15,618 nucleotides of DNA, from the NCBI GenBank assembly GCA_014323965.1, contig JACONB010000038.1, positions 1 through 15,618 of the forward strand, read 5' to 3'. The number at the start of each line of letters is the position of its first letter. The first letter of the stretch is position 1. The stretch comes from Prochloron sp. SP5CPC1. GTDB taxonomy: Bacteria; Cyanobacteriota; Cyanobacteriia; Cyanobacteriales; Prochloraceae. Shown in pieces: positions 6,811 through 12,490 of this stretch. The position numbers and the translations under genes were made by a program. The notes below the pieces were generated by a model. The model worked only from the letters and a program-made list of their open reading frames with translations. It ran no database searches and was not told where the DNA came from.

Positions 6811-8439
6811 ATGACCAACAAAACTTACGGAGCCGCAATCCCAGTACTTCCCAATCCAGAAATTTCTGAATTTACTGCTAGTGCCCAGTTATTAGGAACC
6901 GTCAACAATAACCGGGGTCGTTGGAATCCGTTTTTGCCGGAAAATGACATGACTAAAGATGGTGCACAATACTCTAAAGAAGTAGAATTAAGAGCTAATG
7001 GTGGTCGTCACAGGGACGGTATCTACGCCTTTCGTTTTACTACTAATCATAGCTTATTTGAGTCTTTTAAAGCGAATCACTACAAGACGAATAAGAAAGG
7101 AAAACCAAAATTAGTAACGGGCGAGAGCACAGCTCCGCTCCGCGAGCGCGCTAATAAAGCACAGAATATTATCATTAAAATTGAGAAAGACGGTGTTTAT
7201 ACCATATCTTTCAATCCCACAGAATTTAGATTTAATATTTCGCCCCAACCAACTTATCTCACTGAAATCGAATCGGTACAACTAAATGGCTTTATCTGGG
7301 ACGAAGAAGATATGTTCCAGAAATTTGATGAAACTCGTCCCAATCATGAAATGACCAAAAATGGGGATTGGTGGGAGAAGACTTTACCGCTGAAAACAGA
7401 CGGGGGTATCGATTTTCGTGCCGATGGAGTCTATCAGTTTCTCTTCTCTGCTAACCACAATGAAGACTGGGGTTTTGCTGCTTATAATGACGGCAAAGGT
7501 ACTCTTGTTGGGGGTACAGGTTTTGGCAGTAGTGGGGGACAAAGCAAGCATTCGGGCATTACTATTCAAGTATTTGCTAATGCTGATTATACTATTCGCA
7601 TGAATCCCAAGAAATATAAATTTGAAGTCAAGTCTCCTGAAGGGGTAGAACCAGTTACAATTTTAAATGATATAACATCTTTCCAACTGCTGGGTACTTT
7701 TAATGCAGATGAATACCAATTTGAACCCACTAACCCAAAGCGAAATATGGCTAATAGTGGAGATAATATTTGGCAAAAAACTGTCCAACTTTCCCCAGGT
7801 ATCTATGGTGCTAACTTTGCCATTAGTCACGAGCTGTTTTTGGATACAATGGCTCTGGGCGCTTGGCTAGAGTCTGATAAATCGAACAAATTGATGGGTT
7901 TAGGTTGGCACGGCAAGCCTAATGAACCCAATGTTTTCTTTCAAATAGAAACCAGTGGAGATTACCAATTTACCTATGATGGGAATAAAGATGAGTTTGC
8001 CATTGAGTGTGTGAGCGATAACAAGGTTGTATTAAAGCCTTTAACCACCATTGATACCCTGCAATTAGTTGGCAATTTTGATGCTCCACTCCAAGCTTGG
8101 GATCCAACTAATCCTGATAATAATATGGAAAGAGTGGGGAATAGTATCTTCACCAAAGATGTAGAATTGCAAGCTAATAACACTTACGAATACAAATATA
8201 CAGCCAATAATTGGAATTGGTTGTGGGTATTTGCTGATTACGAATTAGATGGTTACGGCACAGATTTCGCAGGACGGAACCCAGATGTTGTAAATTCGAG
8301 GATAGAAGACTTAAAACTGTACGGGCAGCTAACTACTCACGGAGATCCCCCCACATTGAAGTTCACACCGGAAGTGAGGGGTTGGTATACTTTTACTGTG
8401 AATTTGGAAACGGGAGCTTACTCGGTACAATCCAAGTAA
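6811..8439 (+). CDS. Four-repeat beta-sandwich protein, carbohydrate-binding-module-like (E-set/X25/SusE type)
   Basis: This 542-residue protein is almost wholly four tandem domains of about 115-125 residues, at roughly 22-142, 153-273, 287-399 and 414-538. Each starts with a strand like FQLLGTFN or LQLVGNFD. It goes on through a (W/F)DPTNP..NM segment and a W/F.K.V.L strand, then G.Y..(K/R)(F/Y)(T/S).NH/N, and ends in a hairpin such as MNPKKYKFEV. This resembles starch/glycogen-binding E-set domains found beside amylase or pullulanase modules. No catalytic domain, signal peptide or membrane segment is present. A role in binding polysaccharide or in surface association is an inference. Codon use is more AT-rich than in the upstream genes. 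The gene is bracketed by 129-bp direct repeats, suggesting it arrived or was duplicated as a unit. ATG 6811 follows a weak GAAAG ribosome site. Confidence 0.7.
   Translation: MTNKTYGAAIPVLPNPEISEFTASAQLLGTVNNNRGRWNPFLPENDMTKDGAQYSKEVELRANGGRHRDGIYAFRFTTNHSLFESFKANHYKTNKKGKPKLVTGESTAPLRERANKAQNIIIKIEKDGVYTISFNPTEFRFNISPQPTYLTEIESVQLNGFIWDEEDMFQKFDETRPNHEMTKNGDWWEKTLPLKTDGGIDFRADGVYQFLFSANHNEDWGFAAYNDGKGTLVGGTGFGSSGGQSKHSGITIQVFANADYTIRMNPKKYKFEVKSPEGVEPVTILNDITSFQLLGTFNADEYQFEPTNPKRNMANSGDNIWQKTVQLSPGIYGANFAISHELFLDTMALGAWLESDKSNKLMGLGWHGKPNEPNVFFQIETSGDYQFTYDGNKDEFAIECVSDNKVVLKPLTTIDTLQLVGNFDAPLQAWDPTNPDNNMERVGNSIFTKDVELQANNTYEYKYTANNWNWLWVFADYELDGYGTDFAGRNPDVVNSRIEDLKLYGQLTTHGDPPTLKFTPEVRGWYTFTVNLETGAYSVQSK
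7126..7152 (+). repeat. GC-rich palindromic stretch inside the beta-sandwich gene
   Basis: In an otherwise AT-rich gene, 7126-7152 reads as Ser-Thr-Ala-Pro-Leu-Arg-Glu-Arg-Ala and contains the hairpin CGCTC-CGC-GAGCG. It interrupts domain 1 between KGKPKLVTGE and NKAQNI, where domains 3 and 4 have no equivalent. It may be a second small in-frame palindromic insertion, but its borders are not defined. Confidence 0.4.
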
Positions 8440-8447
8440 GAACTCGC
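8431..8447 (+). repeat. 17-bp direct repeat, left copy
   Basis: TCCAAGTAAGAACTCGC spans the last codons and stop of the four-domain gene. The identical 17 bp occur at 9125-9141. The 677 bp between them hold the second 129-bp repeat, the higB relic and higA. Confidence 0.75.
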
Positions 8448-8448
8448 C

Positions 8449-8577
8449 AAACGACCAAATCATTGTAGAATAGAGGTTAACCGCACCAAAAACAGAGATG
8501 AGTGCCGACGGATCTAGATAGAGCAATTTCTCTCGGCTTCCTCTGCGCCCTCTGCGCCTCTGTGGTTTAAACAAATC
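8449..8577 (+). repeat. 129-bp direct repeat, copy 2
   Basis: This is the gapless counterpart of 6652-6780, again carrying the end of the AGE-family coding sequence (here out of context and not part of a gene) and the CTCTGCGC repeat (8540-8567). It starts one base after the 17-bp repeat. Displacement of AGE coding DNA to behind another gene shows duplication rather than shared regulation. Confidence 0.9.
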
Positions 8578-8610
8578 ATTTATCCTTTACTAGATCTAAA
8601 CTATTAAAGC

Positions 8611-8777
8611 GTGATCCGAAACTTTAAAGATAAAGAAACTCAAAAAGTTTTTGAGCGCCAGTGTTCACGTAAATTGCCATCAGACATTCAACAAGTCGAG
8701 TGAACGATCAATGGCGGATTTGTTTTGAATGGCAAGAAGGTGATGCCTTAGACGTGGAGATAGTTGATTATCATTGA
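8611..8777 (+). pseudogene. higB: HigB/RelE-type toxin relic with internal deletion
   Basis: From GTG 8611 the frame gives the start of a HigB-type mRNA interferase (VIRNFKDKETQKVFERQ, then SRKLPSDIQQV). After one more codon (Glu) it hits a stop at 8701-8703. The family's end continues in another frame as RVNDQWRICFEWQEGDA and VEIVDYH to the stop at 8775-8777. About 40 middle residues expected in a roughly 92-residue HigB are missing, so toxin activity should be lost. Host-inhibition toxins of this RelE-like fold cut mRNA on the ribosome. The relic ends 13 nt before the intact antitoxin gene, the usual higBA order. Confidence 0.8.
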
Positions 8778-8790
8778 GGGAGGTGGCAAA

Positions 8791-9099
8791 ATGAAGGAAG
8801 ATAAGCTAATGCCAGTTCATCCGGGTGAGGTACTCTCAGAAGAATTTCTAAAACCAATGAATCTCAGTGAAAATGACATTGCTTTGGCTTTACGAGTGCC
8901 AGCACGACAGATTAAGGAAATAATTCATGGTAAACGACAGATTACCGCAGATACAGCCCTTCGTTTAGCTCGTTATTTTAATGTGTCGCCACGATTTTGG
9001 CTGGGATTGCAAATGGATTATGATTTGGATGTGGCTGAGGATGCAGTGGGAGATCAATTGAAAAAGGAGGTAGCTGTTTTAGTTCGTGAAGGAGGATAA
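8791..9099 (+). CDS. higA: HigA-family antitoxin, XRE helix-turn-helix
   Basis: This 102-residue protein opens with MPVHPGEVLSEEFLKPM, the signature N-terminus of HigA/VapI antitoxins. The helix-turn-helix follows (about 24-66): SENDIALALRVPARQIKEII, HGKRQITADTALRLARYF, then SPRFWLGLQMDYDL. I chose ATG 8791 because GGGAGGTGG (8778-8785) lies at ideal distance; a TTG at 8764 would extend it into the toxin's end. HigA binds and neutralises HigB and represses its own promoter. Here the toxin is collapsed, so HigA is an orphan. It could persist as a repressor, or protect against other HigB copies elsewhere; both are inferences. Confidence 0.92.
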   Translation: MKEDKLMPVHPGEVLSEEFLKPMNLSENDIALALRVPARQIKEIIHGKRQITADTALRLARYFNVSPRFWLGLQMDYDLDVAEDAVGDQLKKEVAVLVREGG

Positions 9100-9124
9100 A
9101 CCCTGCTGATGCAATACCTAACCT

Positions 9125-9141
9125 TCCAAGTAAGAACTCGC
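9125..9141 (+). repeat. 17-bp direct repeat, right copy
   Basis: TCCAAGTAAGAACTCGC is identical to 8431-8447. Here it lies in the gap between higA and the DUF4231-like gene and has no coding role. Together the copies bracket the higBA segment. Confidence 0.75.
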
Positions 9142-9157
9142 AGTATATAGGCGAATG

Positions 9158-9172
9158 GTGGGCAATGCCCAC
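9158..9172. repeat. Short hairpin repeat GTGGGCA-A-TGCCCAC
   Basis: A 7-bp perfect inverted repeat around one base lies 28 nt before the next start codon. A near-identical palindrome stands at 12463-12479 beside hemL. No T run follows, so it reads as a dispersed palindromic element more than a terminator. Confidence 0.6.
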
Positions 9173-9199
9173 TACATATAGAACTTTTGAGGATTGTGA

Positions 9200-9826
9200 A
9201 TGACTTCAATAGAAATACCAGACAACAATACTGTAGCCGTCAAAAAGGCTCAAGATTCTGATTTCCAGCAGAATGCCATTACTATCATTGACCAATTAGA
9301 CTTGCAACCCTTGCAAAAGCAGTTTATAAAAGGCCGCTGGCTGAGGCAAGTAATTGAGTTAGAACAGCTCTGGCGGCGTTATCGTTGGCGATACAATGTA
9401 ACCCGGATCATTACTATTGTCGGCGGGGTAATCGTTCCCGCCTTAATCAGTCTCAATATTAACGGCAATCAAATGGCAGCCATCTTCGGTTGGCTCACTT
9501 TTGGTTTGAGTCAAATTGTGGCTATTTGCGCTGCTCTGGAAGAGTTTTTTCATTATGGCGAACTCTATCGTCAATATCGCAATTCCGCAGAGCTAATGAA
9601 GATGGAAGCCTGGTATTTCCTACAGTTGAGCGGCCCATATCTGAAATTTCCTAAGCATCAATTGGCATATAAAACTTTTGCTGGTCGGGTGGAAAAAATT
9701 ATCGAGCAAGATTTACAAATCTTGATTCAGATAGGACAAGAACAAGAAAAACAGGAAGAACAATTAATGGACTTAGGCAAAAAGGACGATACTCTTTCCG
9801 TTCCTAGCCCAAAAATACATAAATAA
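9200..9826 (+). CDS. DUF4231-like membrane protein with two transmembrane segments
   Basis: In this 208-residue protein a charged N-terminal helix (LQKQFIKGRWLRQVIELEQLWRR, about 38-60) leads into two membrane segments (about 67-86 and 92-113) joined by a very short loop. A helix AALEEFFHYGELYRQYRNSAELMKMEAWYF (111-140) follows, and then a Glu/Gln-rich coiled-coil tail (about 163-192). This is the pattern of DUF4231, a SLATT-like family whose members are predicted to form membrane pores or sensors, often near conflict or effector genes. No biochemical role is established here. ATG 9200 has TGAGGA just upstream. The gene stands alone between the higA region and a convergent tRNA. Confidence 0.75.
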   Translation: MTSIEIPDNNTVAVKKAQDSDFQQNAITIIDQLDLQPLQKQFIKGRWLRQVIELEQLWRRYRWRYNVTRIITIVGGVIVPALISLNINGNQMAAIFGWLTFGLSQIVAICAALEEFFHYGELYRQYRNSAELMKMEAWYFLQLSGPYLKFPKHQLAYKTFAGRVEKIIEQDLQILIQIGQEQEKQEEQLMDLGKKDDTLSVPSPKIHK

Positions 9827-9867
9827 CTTGTTTATGCATTTGTTTATTTATACAACACCCGCGTTAT

Positions 9868-9940
9868 GGACGCAACTGGACTCGAACCAGTGACCCCCAC
9901 GATGTCAACGTGGTACTCTAACCAACTGAGCTATGCGTCC
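9868..9940 (-). tRNA. tRNA-Val (anticodon GAC)
   Basis: Read on the minus strand, the 73 bases fold as a complete cloverleaf. The acceptor stem GGACGCA pairs with TGCGTCC, the D arm is GCTC...GAGT, and the anticodon stem CCACG/CGTGG holds the loop TTGACAT with anticodon GAC. The variable loop is GGGTC and the T arm ACTGG-TTCGAGT-CCAGT. GAC decodes GUC/GUU valine. The 3' CCA is not encoded. No partial repeat of its 3' end or integrase is seen in the window. Confidence 0.95.
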
Positions 9941-9952
9941 TTAGATAAAATC

Positions 9953-9982
9953 AATATAACACGGATAGGAGAAATAATGCAA
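9953..9982 (-). promoter_or_regulatory. Promoter of tRNA-Val
   Basis: On the minus strand TTGCAT (9977-9982) and TATATT (9953-9958) are spaced by 18 nt, and the tRNA 5' end lies 12 nt past the -10 box. An A7T6 tract lies just upstream (about 9993-10005) and could act as a curved upstream element. Confidence 0.5.
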
Positions 9983-10048
9983 GGGGGGAGAAAAAAATTT
10001 TTTCCATATTTGCTAGAATAGCCTGGTCATTCCATTTAGTCAGAGTCT

Positions 10049-10552
10049 TTGAGTCAATCCCTAGAGATTCCCAAACTGGATACCTTAGCACAAGAACTAG
10101 CGGCAATCCAGCAAACCAGTTCTAAAAAGATTGCTTTATTAGGTTCCCGTCACGTCCCTATTACTCATCAGCACTTGATCGAGATGATGAGTTACGCTCT
10201 TGTCTTAGTTGGCAATCGCCTGATCACTTCTGGGGCCACGGGGACGAATTCAGCAGCCATCAAAGGGGCTATGAGGGCTGATTCCAGTCTTGTGACCGTT
10301 ATTTTACCCCAAAGTCTGTCTCGTCAGCCACGGGAGTCCCGCAATCAGCTAGAACAGGTGATTCACCTGGTGGAAAGTCCGGAAAACGACAATTTATCTT
10401 TAGCAGAAGCTAGTGCTTTGTGCAACCGAGAGATTGTTTCCCGCTGTCAGCAGCTTATTTGCTTTGCTTTTCACGACAGTCACACTCTCCTGCAAACCTG
10501 TAGGGAAGCGGAGGAACAACACAAGTTGGTAACTCTGTTTTATTTCGATTAG
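10049..10552 (+). CDS. DprA/Smf-like Rossmann-fold protein (cyanobacterial DNA recombination-mediator A-like)
   Basis: This 167-residue protein has one Rossmann-like domain. It carries KKIALLGSRHVP (26-37), RLITSGATGTNSAAIKGAM (57-75), LVTVILPQSL (81-90) and a late helix SRCQQLICFAFHDSHTLL (131-148). The GSR and SGATGTNSAAIKGA phrases match the DprA/LOG superfamily core, in which DprA loads RecA on incoming single-stranded DNA. This short cyanobacterial type lacks the extra domains of true DprA, so a direct role in transformation is unproven. The start is a TTG: an in-frame stop lies 12 nt upstream, and the sequence after the TTG (SQSLEIPKLDTLAQELAAI) looks native. No strong ribosome site is seen. 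A hairpin follows the stop. Confidence 0.8.
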   Translation: MSQSLEIPKLDTLAQELAAIQQTSSKKIALLGSRHVPITHQHLIEMMSYALVLVGNRLITSGATGTNSAAIKGAMRADSSLVTVILPQSLSRQPRESRNQLEQVIHLVESPENDNLSLAEASALCNREIVSRCQQLICFAFHDSHTLLQTCREAEEQHKLVTLFYFD

Positions 10553-10554
10553 TT

Positions 10555-10580
10555 GGTGGGGAGGAGCCAACTCCTCCACC
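10555..10580 (+). terminator. Hairpin after the DprA-like gene
   Basis: GGT-GG-GGAGGAG, loop CCAA, CTCCTCC-ACC: ten pairs with a two-base bulge, beginning three nt after the stop codon. The tail CTCATATTTAT is only weakly T-rich, so termination is likely but may be inefficient. Confidence 0.5.
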
Positions 10581-10629
10581 CTCATATTTATCTAGGGCGG
10601 CTCAGATTTTTGCTTTTAGTTTAATTTAC

Positions 10630-10640
10630 AGGAGGAAATT
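10630..10640 (+). promoter_or_regulatory. Consensus ribosome binding site for an interrupted start at 10641
   Basis: AGGAGG followed by AAATT and ATG is the best ribosome site in the window. The frame it opens stops after two codons (ATG ACT TGA). It therefore marks the original start of the toxin gene, whose 5' end is now damaged. Confidence 0.6.
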
Positions 10641-10820
10641 ATGACTTGATCCAGACCAGTTGTGCAAAATAATCCGATCCTAACCATTCGTTGGGTTGAT
10701 ACAAAGATGCAGGGGTATATGTGGTCCCGATATAGGGCTTACACTACGAGTTTCGCCCGAAAATGGGGTCCGAGGAACGGAAAAGACCAGGAATAAGTGC
10801 CTCTATCAAAGGTCATTAGG
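10641..10820 (+). pseudogene. Damaged 5' end of the Ntox44 toxin gene
   Basis: In the frame of ATG 10641, after the TGA at 10647-10649, a protein-like stretch runs to the TAA at 10794-10796. It includes NPILTIRWVDTKMQGYMWSR and FARKWGPRNGKDQE. A second frame then reads ISASIKGH, and the toxin frame takes over at LGGFVPGQ (nt 10816). One extra base near 10793 and one near 10817 would join all three. The residues that the long open frame shows before LGGFVPGQ look like out-of-frame translation. So the full gene would start at 10641, with one stop and two frameshifts, or sequencing errors at A and T runs. Confidence 0.5.
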
Positions 10821-11847
10821 GGGTTTTGTTCCCGGTCAAATCTATAACCGCAAAATCGAAATTACCGTTGAAGAAGAAGATCCGGCCAAACCCTATGAAC
10901 CTGTCACATTTGAACACTCCTTCCAGATCCAAGCACAGCCTTCTAAAAAGAATCCATTTCCCATACCCATAGACCAGCAAATTGGTCCCATAGACCATGA
11001 AGCCACAGATGATGACGGTCCCTTTGGCATTAGGACAGCCACCTTTTCCTTTAATTGTCATTGGTATTTGACAGCAGATGTTCTGGATGCCATTTTCTAT
11101 ATCTCTTCGGAAATGGAGGTGAACAAAAACTCCCAAGAAGCTTTGGTGATCAAAGTTTTGAACCAACTCTCTACGGGAGCACTCACAGGAAGTGGTAGTT
11201 GGCTGGAAAAACTCATTACTCTTTTTGACCCTTTAAAGGAATTAAAAAATTTGATGAAAGCTCTAGCCTATATCTATTGGGCACTTCTTGTGGGTCCGAA
11301 GCAACCCTGGGATCACAAAGAATCTATTACTCCGACTCTAGGAGAATATAGCCTAGATGTTCCCCAGGGCAAATGGTACTTTTTTGATATCTGGTCTAAT
11401 ATGCACTACGGCTACATCGGCAGAGTAGTGGGATTTAGTGAACAGGAATTATATGTTGGCGCAGCCATAGCGCAAGCTGTTGATGACTTGAGGAAGCCTA
11501 TTAGAGACCAGTTCAAACGGATAGCAGAGGGAATTACCGCTTCGGATCCCAATAAGGTTACGGAAGCACTTAAAGAGTTAGTTGAGGATAAAGAACTGCG
11601 GGAGGAGCTGAAAGAGATTTACCAAAAGCTCAAGAACAGTGGAGGGGATCTCTCAGTTTTGGATAATGCTGATGATTCCGGCTCCATCATGTTAGGAGCT
11701 GAACGTATCTATGAAGAGTACGGCGATAACTTTACCAACACAGAAGAATCCAGGCAGTTTATACTTGAGATAGTTAGAAGGAGGCGGAAGTATAGTCAGG
11801 GATCTATCCTAAAAGTAGATGGGAAGGAGGGAATTTGTGCAAAGTAG
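10696..11847 (+). CDS. Polymorphic toxin, type 44 (Ntox44) domain; 5' end doubtful
   Basis: The 383-codon frame has two parts. An N-terminal beta-rich domain (about 41-125) has IYNRKIEITVEEEDP and FQIQAQPSKKNPFPI. A C-terminal domain matches bacterial toxin 44: WDHKESI (205-211), then FFDIWSNMHYGYIGRVVGFS (229-248), and SIMLGAERIYEEYG (330-343). The DIWSN-HYGY-GR-GF signature with an upstream DHK is characteristic of Ntox44, a predicted nuclease effector of polymorphic toxin systems. Between the signature and SIMLGAE lies an unusual charged helical insertion (about 262-325). No signal peptide or recognised trafficking domain is visible. The likely immunity gene overlaps its 3' end. The TTG start at 10696 is formal only; the first 40 residues are probably an artefact of a damaged 5' end. 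Confidence 0.7.
   Translation: MIQRCRGICGPDIGLTLRVSPENGVRGTEKTRNKCLYQRSLGGFVPGQIYNRKIEITVEEEDPAKPYEPVTFEHSFQIQAQPSKKNPFPIPIDQQIGPIDHEATDDDGPFGIRTATFSFNCHWYLTADVLDAIFYISSEMEVNKNSQEALVIKVLNQLSTGALTGSGSWLEKLITLFDPLKELKNLMKALAYIYWALLVGPKQPWDHKESITPTLGEYSLDVPQGKWYFFDIWSNMHYGYIGRVVGFSEQELYVGAAIAQAVDDLRKPIRDQFKRIAEGITASDPNKVTEALKELVEDKELREELKEIYQKLKNSGGDLSVLDNADDSGSIMLGAERIYEEYGDNFTNTEESRQFILEIVRRRRKYSQGSILKVDGKEGICAK
11822..11830 (+). promoter_or_regulatory. Ribosome site that sets the start of the downstream membrane gene at GTG 11837
   Basis: GGAAGGAGG, inside the last codons of the toxin gene, lies six nt before GTG 11837. An ATG at 11819 in the same frame lies upstream of this site and lacks one of its own. 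The GTG start overlaps the toxin stop by 11 nt, a coupled arrangement. Confidence 0.6.
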
Positions 11848-12211
11848 AAAGATAAGAAGGATTGTAGCTAGAGTCTTACGGATTCTAGCTAAATTCTTAT
11901 GGATTGTAGTTGGAGTCTTAGGAATTATATTACTCCGTGCATTTATTTCCGTAGTCTTCTTCATTTTACTACTCTGTGGAGTCCTTCTAGTTTATTTCTG
12001 GGATTATAAATCAATATCTTCTCACGATAAATCTTTTACAAAAAATAGTGATGCATACGAACGAATAGTAGATTATGTCCAAGACTATCGAGATGACAAA
12101 AAGGAGCATGGCCAAACTACTAACCTAAAGTTAATCCCTACTAATGTTACCAAAGACCTTTCAACTGAGTTAAATTGGGAAATTACTTCTTCAAAACCAC
12201 TTGTGATTTAG
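11837..12211 (+). CDS. Small membrane protein, candidate immunity partner of the Ntox44 toxin (prematurely stopped)
   Basis: From GTG 11837 the protein is 124 residues. A basic N-terminus (QSRKIRRIVARVLRILAKF) leads into a long hydrophobic stretch (about 20-55) long enough for one or two membrane passes. A polar C-terminal part follows (from about 60, DKSFTKNSDAYERIVDYVQD). Overlap with the toxin gene and membrane placement suit an immunity protein, but I do not recognise the family. The frame stops at a TAG (12209-12211), yet the same frame goes on convincingly past it, so the present product is probably truncated by an amber mutation. The N-terminal membrane helix is encoded by a 21-bp tandem repeat. 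Confidence 0.55.
   Translation: MQSRKIRRIVARVLRILAKFLWIVVGVLGIILLRAFISVVFFILLLCGVLLVYFWDYKSISSHDKSFTKNSDAYERIVDYVQDYRDDKKEHGQTTNLKLIPTNVTKDLSTELNWEITSSKPLVI
11858..11920 (+). repeat. Three tandem 21-bp coding repeats
   Basis: Units 11858-11878, 11879-11899 and 11900-11920 are degenerate copies of one 21-nt block, and a partial fourth follows. They encode RIVARVL, RILAKFL, WIVVGVL and then GIILL. The 7-residue period equals two helix turns, so the repeat builds a membrane or amphipathic helix. Confidence 0.75.
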
Positions 12212-12463
12212 TTTGATTTACCTAACACTTTTTATTCGTTTATATGGTATGCAGAGACCGAGGAGTCGATGGAATATATACTTTCTCTCCAGGAAGTAAA
12301 GGACGGGGAACTAGATGCGGACCAACTTGACGAGCATTGGTTTTTGATGGTAAGAGATTGGTAGTTCTGTAGATGTGGTGATTTCGCGGAAGGCACAATC
12401 AGGGTTGAAGGTGCCAAAATCACGAATTGTATACCACTACCCACAAATTTAGTCCTCTTTTAG
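12212..12463 (+). pseudogene. Read-on of the membrane protein gene past an amber stop
   Basis: In the same frame as the membrane protein gene, the codons after TAG 12209 read FDLPNTFYSFIWYAETEE, SMEYILSLQEVKDGEL and DEHWFLMVRDW to a TAG at 12362. Shifting by one base there gives GSSVDVVIS, and shifting back gives AEGTIRVEGAKITNCIPLP to a TAG at 12461-12463. Protein-like sequence in a chain of frames suggests that the original protein had about 208 residues, with a soluble C-terminal domain. The first part (to 12364) is well supported; the double shift is less sure. Confidence 0.5.
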
Positions 12464-12479
12464 GTGGGCACTGCCCACC
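12463..12479. repeat. Short hairpin repeat GGTGGGCA-C-TGCCCACC
   Basis: An 8-bp perfect inverted repeat around one base lies between the membrane-gene relic and the 3' end of hemL. It is nearly the same palindrome as at 9158-9172. It has no T run on either strand, so any terminator role is uncertain. Confidence 0.6.
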
Positions 12480-12490
12480 AATGATTAAAA

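Noticed and set aside
9868..9940. tRNA-Val as integration site of a genomic island
   Set aside because: No integrase and no duplicate of the tRNA 3' end were found on either side.
12232..12444. Minus-strand 70-codon frame after the membrane protein gene
   Set aside because: The opposite strand carries clear protein-like sequence continuing that gene; the Ser-rich minus frame is its shadow.
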